From an uncultured Erysipelotrichaceae bacterium (GTDB lineage: Bacteria > Bacillota_I > Bacilli_A > Erysipelotrichales > Erysipelotrichaceae), in assembly GCA_944325685.1 (NCBI GenBank), contig CALVBC010000025.1, positions 1 through 64,000 on the forward strand: DNA of 64,000 nucleotides, read 5' to 3'. The notes beneath the pieces were generated by a model. That model was not told the origin of the DNA and searched no databases. It saw only the letters and a list, made by a program, of their open reading frames with translations. The translations under genes and the position numbers were made by a program. Each line of letters opens with the position of its first letter. The stretch's first letter is position 1. This document shows, in pieces, positions 1-7,910 of this stretch.

Positions 1-521
1 AATCATCAGACATGAGTAACTCTGGATGGTCTAATATCTCAGGAGCGATATAGTCTTGCGATTCAGCGATATCCCGTCGAACAAAGTATAATGGATCGAT
101 ATCTTCTTTGGCGCATGAAGTTAAGACGCAGTGGTACCATCACCGTTTAAAAGACTCTTTGGGCTTCACTATCTAGAGGATCTCCCGGGGTAAGATCATA
201 TATCCTTCGCTCCATCTATCTGCCACATTTACTATAAGTGATATCCGTGACTATTTAAGGTTTGTGTTGTTTAGCACACTCGCCTTTCACTTATAGCCTT
301 ATATGTGATTTCTATTCGTCAGATCGGAGCTTTGCCTTGTCCTTCTTTCAGATTCCACATTACTATGGACACCCTTGGACTAAGCTAGTGATAACGCGGT
401 CACGATGATACGCTCTCACAGTGGACTTTCACCACCAAGATATCGCTTCTTGCTTTGTTTTTTGATCGATTTCTATAGTGATTTGAACAGCGCCACTACG
501 ATATTAAAGACAATATCACAC
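1..521 (-). mobile_element. Group II intron, 5' RNA domains (partial, runs off left edge)
   Basis: Read on the minus strand, this segment carries landmarks of the bacterial group II intron ribozyme 5' half. They are a likely GTGTG 5' end at 521-517, TTGGTGGTGAAAGTCCAC at 438-421, CAAGGGTGTCC, GAAATCACATATAAGG, CTAAACAACACAAA, and CTTACCCCGGGAGATCCT near 200-183. This order is what I know for domain I of introns that carry a reverse transcriptase/maturase. Such an ORF would lie left of the window. The last ~130 bases keep an open minus-strand frame, but its translation does not look like the start of a maturase. Family recognition is firm. The exact 5' splice junction and the class are inferred. 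No host gene is obviously interrupted; the 5' exon is the promoter side of the permease gene. Confidence 0.82.
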
Positions 522-566
522 AAAAATCACATTATTTACTGGCATATCCTAATTATTGTGTTATTA

Positions 567-599
567 TATACGCGTAAATCGGACTATATATCGTGTATA
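567..599 (+). promoter_or_regulatory. Hairpin in the permease leader
   Basis: TATACGCG (567-574) pairs with CGTGTATA (592-599) with one G-U pair, closing a 17-nt loop. It sits 20 bases before the AGGAGGAG ribosome binding site of the nucleobase permease. It does not match the conserved core of the purine, 2'-dG or preQ1 riboswitches that I know. It may be a regulatory leader or chance. Confidence 0.3.
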
Positions 600-628
600 G
601 CCCGCATTTTATTTTTTAGGAGGAGAAA

Positions 629-1984
629 ATGGAAAAACTGTTCAAACTGAAGGAGAATGGTACAACGGTCTCAACTGAGATCTTGGCTGGTCTCACAACT
701 TTCTTTGCGATGTCTTACATCATCGTCGTCAACCCAAGCATCTTGTCACAATCCGGTATGGAGTGGGGTGCAGTATTCTTAGCGACGATCATCGCTAGTA
801 TCATCGGTACCCTTATCATGGGCCTTGTGGCAAATGTTCCTTATGCGCAAGCACCAGGTATGGGCCTTAATGCTTTCTTTGTCTATACAGTCTGCTTTGG
901 CTTAGGTTTTACTTGGCAACAAGCATTATCGATGGTCTTTATCTGTGGTCTATTCAATATCCTTATCACCGTAACTAAGATCCGTAAGTATATCATCAAA
1001 GCGATCCCATTAAGTCTACAAAATGCGATCGGTGGTGGTATCGGTATCTTTGTCGCTTATATTGGTCTATTAAATGTCGGCTTTATCAACTTCGATGGTG
1101 GTGTTCCTGCTTTATCAACACTTAACCAACCATCATTCTGGGTCTTCCTTATCGGTCTATTATTAGCGATCGTTTTAACAGTCAAGAATGTCAAAGGTGG
1201 TATCCTTATCGCTATCGTCATCACGACGATCATCGGTATCCCATTCGGTGTCACATCAATGCAAGATACGACATCATTCTCAGAAGCTGTGGCTTTATTA
1301 CCAACGACATTTGGTGCCATCTTCACTGAAGCTGGTATCCCAAGCTTATTTAATGATATGGGTCAATTACCACTTGTCCTCATCACGATCTTCTCATTCT
1401 CGATCACTGATACCTTTGATACGATCGGTACATTTATCGGTACTGGTAGAAGAAGCGGTATCTTCAGTGAAGAAGATGAAAGAACGATGGAGACATCAGC
1501 TGGCTTCAAATCACGTCTAGATAAAGCCTTATTCGCTGATGCGACTGCTACTAGTATCGGTGCTATTTTCGGTACATCTAATACAACGACTTTCGTTGAA
1601 TCAGCATCAGGTATCGGTGCTGGTGGTAGGACAGGTCTTACATCAGTAGTCGTAGCTATCTGTTTTGCCTTATCGGCATTCCTTGCATCTTTCATCAGTG
1701 CTGTCCCATATGCAGCAACAGCACCAGCGCTTGTCATCGTCGGTGTCATGATGACATCATCATTCAAGGACATCAAATGGGATGACTTGTCGGAAGCTGT
1801 ACCTGCTTTCTTCGCTGGCCTATTCATGGCTCTTTGCTACAGCATCTCATATGGTATCGCCTTTGGTTTTATCACTTACTGCATCGTTAAGATCATCAAA
1901 GGTAAAGCTAAAGAGATCCATCCGATCTTATGGGTATGCACCTTATTATTTGTCTTAAACTTTGTCTTATTAGCTCTATTATAA
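629..1984 (+). CDS. NCS2-family guanine/hypoxanthine-type permease
   Basis: This 451-residue polytopic membrane protein belongs to the AzgA/PbuG branch of the NCS2 family, proton-coupled importers of adenine, guanine or hypoxanthine. Supporting features are the N-terminal motif AGLTTFFAMSYIIVVNPSIL, the glycine-rich APGMGLNAFF segment near residue 80, and the signature FDTIGTFIGTGRRSGI near residue 260 that marks this branch rather than uracil/xanthine carriers. Length is normal. The start is set by a strong AGGAGG eight bases upstream. It is a single-gene unit ending in a terminator. The exact base transported cannot be read from sequence. Confidence 0.9.
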   Translation: MEKLFKLKENGTTVSTEILAGLTTFFAMSYIIVVNPSILSQSGMEWGAVFLATIIASIIGTLIMGLVANVPYAQAPGMGLNAFFVYTVCFGLGFTWQQALSMVFICGLFNILITVTKIRKYIIKAIPLSLQNAIGGGIGIFVAYIGLLNVGFINFDGGVPALSTLNQPSFWVFLIGLLLAIVLTVKNVKGGILIAIVITTIIGIPFGVTSMQDTTSFSEAVALLPTTFGAIFTEAGIPSLFNDMGQLPLVLITIFSFSITDTFDTIGTFIGTGRRSGIFSEEDERTMETSAGFKSRLDKALFADATATSIGAIFGTSNTTTFVESASGIGAGGRTGLTSVVVAICFALSAFLASFISAVPYAATAPALVIVGVMMTSSFKDIKWDDLSEAVPAFFAGLFMALCYSISYGIAFGFITYCIVKIIKGKAKEIHPILWVCTLLFVLNFVLLALL

Positions 1985-2009
1985 TAAGCACAAGATAAAT
2001 AGATATACT

Positions 2010-2040
2010 AAAGCTCTTGGGTTTCCCTTGAGCTTTTTTA
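2010..2040 (+). terminator. Intrinsic terminator of the permease gene
   Basis: AAAGCTC and GAGCTTT form a stem around an inner GGG/CCC pairing, followed by a T-run. The apparent open frame that begins inside this hairpin is therefore unlikely to start there. Confidence 0.85.
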
Positions 2041-2303
2041 TTCCGCCAATAAAAGGCAGACTAAATGGCAGAGTAAATGGCAGAGTAAACAAAGGGGAAT
2101 TAAGTGAAAGGGATACGACGATATATAAAGTCGTTAAAGCTTATCCTGGTCTTAGGACACCTAAACTTTTAGAGATAGTAAAAGAGATCGATCCATCGAT
2201 CAATGAGAATATTTTATATAAGCGACTAAGGGCTCTTTCAGATATTATTGAATTTGTCGGACCAAGTAAAACCGGTGGTTATTACATCAAAGGTGATCTA
2301 TAA
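2041..2303 (+). pseudogene. C-terminal remnant of an AlbA_2/COG2865-type regulator
   Basis: The frame reads about 85 residues with no ATG, a TTG only inside the upstream terminator, and no ribosome binding site. It contains three 12-bp units (GGCAGAGTAAAT-like, coding N-G-R-V/L) and then a winged-helix-like stretch ending KTGGYYIKGDL. The intact AlbA_2 gene at 9892-11247 has the same architecture at its C-terminus: 12-bp tandem repeats coding DQIN, a winged helix, and the ending KKTGGYFFTI. The AlbA_2 and ATPase domains are missing here. I infer a decayed paralogue that kept only its repeat linker and DNA-binding end. Confidence 0.6.
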
Positions 2304-2316
2304 AACCAATTTAAAA

Positions 2317-2346
2317 AGCTGTGCATTTTGAACACAGCTCTTATTT
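2317..2346. terminator. Bidirectional terminator
   Basis: AGCTGTG (2317-2323) pairs with CACAGCT (2333-2339). A/T tracts flank both sides, so it can end the plus-strand remnant and the minus-strand fucosidase transcript. The minus-strand reading has the better U-run. Confidence 0.75.
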
Positions 2347-3587
2347 TACTCAAATTCGACTTTGGCGATCCTGACGATCAGATGCGTACCGTAGTAGAAG
2401 CCAGTAGCTCTGAAGTCAACTTTATCACCATCTTGGCTAAAGACGAGTTCTTCATCATTGTCGACCCAGTGCATTGACTTAACTTTCTTTTTGACACCAG
2501 TTAGTGAATGACCTTTATCTTCACTTTCATAAGCGACGACGACATCTTTTGGTCCAAGTAGTGGTAGATCATGTACATAGACATAGGCTGTACCATCTTT
2601 CATCAAGACAAAGTCTTTTTCGTGGTTACATCCGATATCACATGGTTTACCTTCATATAGTGACTCCTTAGCCATATCAGTCCATTTACCGATGATCTCA
2701 AGTAAGGCTTCGGTGATCTTTGTGATACCACCAGTACCGGTAGGACCGATATTTAAAAGGTAGTTAGCCCCAACTTTTCTAGCATGACATAACCTTTCGA
2801 TCATCTGTCTTGGACTCTTATAGTCAAGGTCATTATCCGCAATACCCCAGTGGCGATTCATCGTTTGGCACATTTCAGCCGTGACATATTTATCCATGCC
2901 TTCTCTATTCATCGGTGTCGCTTGTCCTTGTTCGAAGGTGACACTATCGATCTCTGGATGACCTGTTTTACCCTGTTGTGACAAGCCGGTATTATTGATG
3001 ATCATCGCTTCTGGTTGCAGTCTTCTGATCATGCCATATAGTTCATCTAACTTCCAATCAGCTTCTTTCTTTGACCAGTTACCATCAAGCCACATACCAC
3101 CGATCTTGCCATAGTTTTTGCATAAGATCTCTACTGACTTACGGATATACTCTAAGTATGCATCCCAATCAGTATCAAACTCTGGTCTTGACCAATCTAG
3201 TGTCGCATGATAGAAGATCGGTAAGATATCTTCTTCTCTACATGCATCGACAAACTCCCTTACTAAGTCCCTTTTAGCTGGCGTATGCATGACATCATAG
3301 TCACTAAAGCCACAGGTATCATATAAGAAGAAACCATCGTGGTGCTTAGTAGTCAAAGTGATATACTTCATACCTGCTTTCTTAGCTACAGCCACTAGTT
3401 TCTTCGCATCGAAATCACAAGCGGTAAAATTATCAAAAAGCTTGCGATATTCATCCTTTGGTATATGATGCAGATCTAAGGTCCATTCACCTTGAGCTAG
3501 GCTTGAATATAAGCCATAGTGTACAAACATACCAAAGCCGCGTTTTTCAAAATCAGCGATATATTTTGCTGGTACAGGAATACTCAT
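2346..3587 (-). CDS. GH29 alpha-L-fucosidase, no signal peptide
   Basis: A 413-residue glycoside hydrolase family 29 enzyme that releases alpha-L-fucose from glycans with retention of configuration. Visible family marks are FVHYGLYS (residues 21-28), KHHDGF with the substrate-binding histidine pair at 82-83, and GGMWLDGNW carrying the expected nucleophile Asp168. A C-terminal beta-rich part follows from about residue 320. There is no signal peptide, so it probably acts on imported fucosylated oligosaccharides in the cytoplasm. AGAGAGG lies eight bases before the ATG. The AraC-type gene just upstream on the same strand is a plausible regulator. The general acid/base residue was not identified. 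Confidence 0.9.
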   Translation of the reverse strand: MSIPVPAKYIADFEKRGFGMFVHYGLYSSLAQGEWTLDLHHIPKDEYRKLFDNFTACDFDAKKLVAVAKKAGMKYITLTTKHHDGFFLYDTCGFSDYDVMHTPAKRDLVREFVDACREEDILPIFYHATLDWSRPEFDTDWDAYLEYIRKSVEILCKNYGKIGGMWLDGNWSKKEADWKLDELYGMIRRLQPEAMIINNTGLSQQGKTGHPEIDSVTFEQGQATPMNREGMDKYVTAEMCQTMNRHWGIADNDLDYKSPRQMIERLCHARKVGANYLLNIGPTGTGGITKITEALLEIIGKWTDMAKESLYEGKPCDIGCNHEKDFVLMKDGTAYVYVHDLPLLGPKDVVVAYESEDKGHSLTGVKKKVKSMHWVDNDEELVFSQDGDKVDFRATGFYYGTHLIVRIAKVEFE

Positions 3588-3644
3588 TTTCGATCCTCTC
3601 TTTCTTTCCTTAATTGTACTCTATTTACCTTAAAAATAGATGTA

Positions 3645-3672
3645 TAAAACAAAGAAAAGAGCCTGAGCTCTT
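3645..3672 (-). terminator. Terminator, minus strand
   Basis: AAGAGC (3657-3662) and GCTCTT (3667-3672) with a CTGA loop. On the minus strand a TTTTCTTTGTTTT tract follows. It would end transcripts from the AraC-type gene before the fucosidase gene. Confidence 0.65.
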
Positions 3673-3698
3673 CCTTTGATGCAATGTTTTCTGAGGTA

Positions 3699-3726
3699 AT
3701 CTATTTGAAGGTCATCCTTCGAGTAA
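3699..3726. repeat. 28-nt hairpin motif shared with the small RNA at 39.1 kb
   Basis: ATCTATTTGAAG-5nt-CCTTCGAGTAA occurs here and at 39152-39179. The 23 flanking bases are identical and all five central bases differ (GTCAT versus AGTTA). GAAGG/CCTTC can pair. This copy lies between the AraC-type and fucosidase genes. Confidence 0.6.
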
Positions 3727-3773
3727 ATATTATGACATCTTAAAGATCATAAATAGTAATATAAGGTCATATT

Positions 3774-4631
3774 TTATCGATATCGTGCCATTTCTCTAAA
3801 TTTAAGGGGTGATATCCCTGTATCATCCTTAAAGACCTTACAAAAATAACTGACACTATTGAAACCACAATCGATGGCGATATCGGTTATCTGATCACCG
3901 GTCTCGATAAGTCTCCTTCGTGCTTCTTTGATCCGGTGGAGGTTCAAAAAGCTCGTTGGCGTCATATCTAATGAGGTCTTAAATAGACGATATAGAGCTC
4001 TTTTAGAGATACCTAAAGACATAGCCATATCATCCACATCGATATCGTCACTAAAATGGGCATAGATATATGACAAGACTTCTTTGATCTTGGTGTCATT
4101 GTGTCTAAGGTCTTTACTATCCATGATCTTATCTTTATATAGGTCTAGATAGATATCAGCTATATACTCACGCAAGATGATCTCATAACCGATCTCTCTA
4201 TCATCGATCATAAATGAATCCTTGATCTTATCAGTGATCTTTTGATCGGTGATCTTTATATACTTGATACTAGAGTTTATAAAAGGGGAGATATAGCGCT
4301 TATAGATGATCCCTTGGATATCATCAAGAAAGTATGGGCTGAATAAATGGACTTCTTGTGTCGTCTTTTCTAAAGCCTTGGTCATATGGAGGATATTAGT
4401 ATTGATGATACCAGCATCACCTTGTGTGAAGATCACCGGTCCCATCCCTTCGATCGTATATTCGACTTTTCCTTCATCCACATAGAAAAGCTCAAAATAA
4501 GGATGCCAATGCCAAGCTACTTCATCGTGACCATCAAAAAAGATGACCTTTTCTTTACTATAGGGGAATTCTTTATCAACAGGCACTTCTTCTCTTTTGG
4601 TCTTTATATCAACATGATTACGATTAGCCAT
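3774..4631 (-). CDS. AraC-family transcriptional regulator
   Basis: About 285 residues. The N-terminus is a cupin-like sensor with the run EVAWHWHPYFELFYV. The C-terminus is the two-helix-turn-helix AraC DNA-binding domain, with MAMSLGISKRALYRLFK then ITDIAIDCGFNSVSYFCKVF and the family ending TGISPLKFRE. It probably controls the downstream fucosidase in response to a sugar, as AraC proteins next to glycoside hydrolases often do. I set the start at 4631: TATCAT (4643-4638) stands six bases upstream with no Shine-Dalgarno, matching the leaderless pattern of this window. A TTG at 4655 would add eight residues but also lacks a ribosome binding site. Confidence 0.85.
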   Translation of the reverse strand: MANRNHVDIKTKREEVPVDKEFPYSKEKVIFFDGHDEVAWHWHPYFELFYVDEGKVEYTIEGMGPVIFTQGDAGIINTNILHMTKALEKTTQEVHLFSPYFLDDIQGIIYKRYISPFINSSIKYIKITDQKITDKIKDSFMIDDREIGYEIILREYIADIYLDLYKDKIMDSKDLRHNDTKIKEVLSYIYAHFSDDIDVDDMAMSLGISKRALYRLFKTSLDMTPTSFLNLHRIKEARRRLIETGDQITDIAIDCGFNSVSYFCKVFKDDTGISPLKFREMARYR

Positions 4632-4683
4632 GACTATATGATACACCAATATCAAAGTTTTGCTATCGATCGATCTTTAATGA

Positions 4684-5175
4684 TCAATATTCAAAATAGG
4701 TATTACCAGCTCTTTGTGTCCTATTTATTAGAAAACTATTGTGATAATTTAAAGCAGCATTAGCTGTGCCTCTTTGACCTGTATAATCCTTTTTAGCATA
4801 TGCCTTTATCTCTACTTTAGTGATCGCATCAAGACCATCACGACTTTTGATCTCACTATACAAGACACCACGTACATCTTCATATCCTGTGATCTCATAG
4901 TTATCGTATTCGATCTTCTTATCACCATAATAAGCGACTAGTTTTGTATCATATGGTTCAAATCCATCGGACCAAGAAAGCTCAAAATTATTATTAGACA
5001 AGAAGAAAGGCCTACCATCATATGTGATATCCGCCTCAAATAACATCACGATATCTTCATCACGACTTACTTCATCAGCTGATACTTTGATATCGACTTC
5101 ATCATTATAAAGGTTTGGTAATATCAGTACCAAGATGACAAATGCCCAGAATATACAAACAAGCGTTATTATCAC
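4684..5175 (-). CDS. Membrane-anchored extracytoplasmic protein of unknown function
   Basis: No family recognised. There is one N-terminal hydrophobic segment (IITLVCIFWAFVILVLILP), then about 135 acidic, Tyr/Asp-rich residues with a beta-like pattern, so the bulk should lie outside the membrane. The start is odd. The GTG at 5175 has its nearest good Shine-Dalgarno (AAGGA) 18 bases away, but that element is ideally spaced from an ATA at 5187, which would give an N-terminus reading I/M-K-K-K-V-I-I-T, typical of a signal anchor. Either ATA is used as a start, or a former ATG has mutated. It is a single gene read away from hsp20. Confidence 0.6.
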   Translation of the reverse strand: MIITLVCIFWAFVILVLILPNLYNDEVDIKVSADEVSRDEDIVMLFEADITYDGRPFFLSNNNFELSWSDGFEPYDTKLVAYYGDKKIEYDNYEITGYEDVRGVLYSEIKSRDGLDAITKVEIKAYAKKDYTGQRGTANAALNYHNSFLINRTQRAGNTYFEY

Positions 5176-5253
5176 TTTCTTCTTTATGGTCTTTCCTTCA
5201 TTTATATATCTATGATATCAAAAAAAACGACCATGTAAAAAAAGATGAACTTT

Positions 5254-5295
5254 TTAGCACTCTATACTTGACAGTGCTAGAAAAGGGACTATAAT
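5254..5295 (+). promoter_or_regulatory. CIRCE operator overlapping a sigma-A promoter (hsp20)
   Basis: TTAGCACTC (5254-5262), a 9-base spacer, then CAGTGCTAG (5272-5280) matches CIRCE (TTAGCACTC-N9-GAGTGCTAA) with two changes, both in the second half. The -35 TTGACA (5268-5273) lies inside the operator. A 16-base spacer leads to a perfect TATAAT (5290-5295). HrcA bound here would block the promoter, which implies heat-shock derepression of Hsp20. hrcA itself is not in the window. Confidence 0.92.
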
Positions 5296-5340
5296 GACAA
5301 TTGAAGATAGAAATAAGGATATCTTCAGGAGGTAATTGTT

Positions 5341-5760
5341 ATGAGGTATCAACCTACAAGAAGAAGTTATGATCTATTTGATGGGATGTTTGATGATCTC
5401 TTTAATGCACCATTTATTTCCACCAACACCGCTATGCGTACCGATATCCATGAGAATGAAAATGGGTATACATTAGATATTGAACTACCTGGTTATAAGA
5501 AGGAAGATGTTATGATCGACCTAGAAGATGGTTATCTTAATATCAGTGCTAAACACGAGACCAGTGATGAAGAAAGAGATGCTAAGGGCAATGTCGTCAG
5601 GAACGAAAGATACTTCGGCTCTTGCTCAAGAAGTTTCTATGTCGGTAATAAGATCACCGAAGAAGATATCAGAGCTAAGTTTGACAATGGTATCTTAGAG
5701 ATCTCTATACCAAAAGAGACAAAGAAGATCGAAACTAAAAAGACGATCAGCATCGAATGA
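5341..5760 (+). CDS. Hsp20-family small heat-shock protein
   Basis: A 139-residue alpha-crystallin-domain chaperone that holds unfolding proteins in an ATP-independent way. The domain spans about residues 35-128 (TDIHENENGYTLDIELPGYK through FDNGILEISIPKE), with the conserved A-x-x-x-n-G-v-L-type motif FDNGILEISIPK near the end and a short basic tail. AGGAGG lies seven bases before the ATG. It is expressed alone from the CIRCE promoter and ends in its own terminator. Confidence 0.95.
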   Translation: MRYQPTRRSYDLFDGMFDDLFNAPFISTNTAMRTDIHENENGYTLDIELPGYKKEDVMIDLEDGYLNISAKHETSDEERDAKGNVVRNERYFGSCSRSFYVGNKITEEDIRAKFDNGILEISIPKETKKIETKKTISIE

Positions 5761-5776
5761 TCATGACTAAATTAAA

Positions 5777-5805
5777 AGGATGGTAAATTGCCATCCTCTT
5801 TTTTA
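5777..5805 (+). terminator. Terminator of hsp20
   Basis: AGGATGG (5777-5783) pairs with CCATCCT (5791-5797), followed by a T-run. It abuts the 3' end of the convergent small gene. Confidence 0.9.
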
Positions 5806-6054
5806 TCCCTTTAATCCGCGTGATTGACGATCCATATCCTCAACAACGATATCATATATCTCACCTAATGTACTGCAATACTCTAGTACTTCCCATGGCT
5901 TATTAGTGTGGAAATGGATCTTGATGAGATCTTCATCACCGACCGCAAGCAAACAATCACCTTCAAAGTGCTCATTGAAGTAATCGGTTATCTCATCCTC
6001 ATCTAAGCCTTCACCTTCGATGAGCAGTTGTGTATCATATCTATATTCAAGCAT
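5803..6054 (-). CDS. Stand-alone small domain resembling the middle/C-terminal part of FakA (YloV)
   Basis: An 83-residue soluble acidic protein. The core GDCLLAVGDEDLIKIHFHTN followed by PWEVLEYCSTLGEI resembles the segment of fatty-acid kinase subunit FakA (DAK family) that reads GDSLVVVGDDDLVKVHVHTN-x-P-G-x-V-L. FakA is normally ~550 residues, so the kinase domain is absent. AGGAGG seven bases before the ATG and a good frame argue for a real gene, not a relic. The function of such isolated domains is not known to me. It is divergent from the sortase gene with a shared intergenic region. Confidence 0.6.
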   Translation of the reverse strand: MLEYRYDTQLLIEGEGLDEDEITDYFNEHFEGDCLLAVGDEDLIKIHFHTNKPWEVLEYCSTLGEIYDIVVEDMDRQSRGLKG

Positions 6055-6158
6055 TTTCGATCCTCCTTCTTCTATATATTATAGGCTTTTTACAGTATTT
6101 TTTAGAAAAAAGACCGCTTATTGGTCTATAATATCACCGACAAATAAGGAGGGGGCAT

Positions 6159-6941
6159 ATGAAAAAGAAGACCTTGATCATCGGCTTATGTGTGATCATC
6201 GCTGTATCGGCTATCATCGCTTATGGCAGCATGAGTTTGAGTAATAACAGCACAAAAGCTGAAGTCATAAGTGCAGATATAAATGCCTTCAATGAATTAG
6301 TTGAAGCTAGTAAAGATGAAGAATTATATGAGACAGTCCGTCTAGATCAAAAGATCGTCTATAAGAATAAGGAAACAGAAGGGACCCTAGCACAGGTCAT
6401 CAATAAAGCCAGTGGCACTAAGGTCACCTATAAACCGATCGATCCTGCAACATTCATCGAAACAGAGACTGGTTCACTATCAAATGCTTATACAAGTGGC
6501 TACATCGGTACAGTGACCATCCCTGATGCGAATGTCTACAGTGCTTCACTATACAGGTCATCTGATCCAACTTATATCGATGCCAATATCTATGCGACAG
6601 AAGTCCTTGATTGGAGTGGTATCATCGGTGTCGATGGTTCACCAGCTGTCGTCGCTGGCCACAACAACATCGGTGTCTTTGGTGGCTTTGGTGGCTTGAG
6701 TGCAGGTAGTCAGATCTACTTTGATCTAAGCTATGGTGAATTCATCTATGAAGTAACTGGCTTTGCGGTCGGTGATGCGATGGATGGTAATATCTATTTC
6801 AGTGGTACTGATGTCATCACCTATGGTCAAGGTGGTGGATCACAACTCATCTTCTATACTTGCTATCCACTAAATGCTTACCCAGCAAGCCAAAGATATA
6901 TCGTCTACTGTTCACTAGTAGATGGCACAGAATTAAGCTAA
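6159..6941 (+). CDS. Sortase (class undetermined, class D-like length)
   Basis: A 260-residue membrane-anchored transpeptidase that joins secreted proteins to the cell wall. There is an N-terminal signal anchor (MKKKTLIIGLCVIIAV), and the sortase fold covers roughly residues 115-258. The catalytic triad is visible: His in VVAGHNN (~167), Cys in LIFYTCYPL (~234) and Arg in SQRYIVY (~247). No LPxTG-type substrate is encoded nearby. A ribosome binding site (AAGGAGG) precedes the ATG, and TATAAT (6127-6132) lies in the divergent region. Class assignment needs alignment. Confidence 0.88.
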   Translation: MKKKTLIIGLCVIIAVSAIIAYGSMSLSNNSTKAEVISADINAFNELVEASKDEELYETVRLDQKIVYKNKETEGTLAQVINKASGTKVTYKPIDPATFIETETGSLSNAYTSGYIGTVTIPDANVYSASLYRSSDPTYIDANIYATEVLDWSGIIGVDGSPAVVAGHNNIGVFGGFGGLSAGSQIYFDLSYGEFIYEVTGFAVGDAMDGNIYFSGTDVITYGQGGGSQLIFYTCYPLNAYPASQRYIVYCSLVDGTELS

Positions 6942-6942
6942 A

Positions 6943-6968
6943 AAGATCCAAAAATGGATCTTTTTTTA
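6943..6968 (+). terminator. Terminator of the sortase gene
   Basis: AAGATCC (6943-6949) pairs with GGATCTT (6956-6962), followed by seven T's. Confidence 0.9.
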
Positions 6969-7036
6969 GGAATATCGTAATTTCATGCCTTATATAGAAG
7001 TGAAGATGGTTAGACTTTCCTTCTCCCCCTCAACTT

Positions 7037-7825
7037 CTAGTCGACCATCTTTATTGCTTTAAAGGCTTTATAGAAACCATCATCACTGATATCATCAGTC
7101 ACATAGGTGGCCTTTTCTTTGACATAGTCATATCCTTGACCCATGGCGATACTATAAGCACATACCTCAAACATACTGACATCATTAGGACTATCCCCAA
7201 CACAGATGGTGTTAGTTATATCAATGATACCCATATCAGCTAGCTTCTTGATGGCACTGCCTTTAGAGACATTCTTTGGTGATACTTCTGTCAAATACAA
7301 GGCTTTATTCGTTGAACGACAGAATTCATAACGATCTTTGAATAGCTCGATGAATTCGATGAATTCTTCCTTGTGTTTGGCTTCGACCATCATCTTATAG
7401 ATATATTCACCCTTATATTCACTTCTATCCTTCCAATATTCACTATTGGTCTCAAAAGCTTGGTGTGGTCTTTGTTTCATCCTTTCGATAAAGCTCTTGT
7501 GACAATAGGCATTATCAGCACATTCAAAGGTCACATCAAGACCTAAGGTATTGATCTCATCTAATAGTTCACGCATCTCTTCATACTTGTATGGTCGATG
7601 ATAGATCATCTTGGCATCTTGATATATCATCGCCCCTAATGAACAGATGTAGTTATTGAATTTAAGACCTAGGTCTAATTGAGCTGAATTATATACCCGT
7701 CCTGTACAAAACCAAATATCGTGATCTTTAGCTAAAGCCTCGATCGTCTTTAAAGTATTGGGATGGATACAGTGCAAAGAATGATCAACGATCGTTCCAT
7801 CGATGTCTAAAAAGATATGTTTCAT
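7037..7825 (-). CDS. Cof-type HAD-superfamily phosphatase
   Basis: About 262 residues. HAD motif I is FLDIDGTIVD (nucleophile and acid Asp), motif II lies around WFCTGR, and motif III/IV is CVGDSPNDVSMFEVCAYSIAM, with the GDS-x-ND signature of the IIB (Cof/YbiV) subfamily. These dephosphorylate sugar phosphates, FMN or similar small molecules. The substrate cannot be told from sequence. I chose the ATG at 7825 over the GTG one codon earlier: TAAAAT (7838-7833) stands seven bases upstream and there is no Shine-Dalgarno, so the mRNA may be leaderless. Confidence 0.88.
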   Translation of the reverse strand: MKHIFLDIDGTIVDHSLHCIHPNTLKTIEALAKDHDIWFCTGRVYNSAQLDLGLKFNNYICSLGAMIYQDAKMIYHRPYKYEEMRELLDEINTLGLDVTFECADNAYCHKSFIERMKQRPHQAFETNSEYWKDRSEYKGEYIYKMMVEAKHKEEFIEFIELFKDRYEFCRSTNKALYLTEVSPKNVSKGSAIKKLADMGIIDITNTICVGDSPNDVSMFEVCAYSIAMGQGYDYVKEKATYVTDDISDDGFYKAFKAIKMVD

Positions 7826-7910
7826 CACTAATATTTTACTGAATTAACATCACTTTACAAGCTATCATCAAGATTCTTAGGTATAATATACGGGTTAAGA
7901 GAGGTATATT

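Noticed and set aside
1-130. An open minus-strand frame at the left edge as the start of the intron maturase
   Set aside because: It lacks a start codon in frame and does not resemble maturase N-termini; too short to call.
541-628. Purine riboswitch upstream of the nucleobase permease
   Set aside because: The conserved three-way-junction loops of the purine aptamer are not present; only a simple hairpin is seen.
405-650. An 81-residue open frame before the permease
   Set aside because: It lies antisense to the intron RNA, crosses the permease promoter region and ribosome binding site, and has no recognisable protein character.
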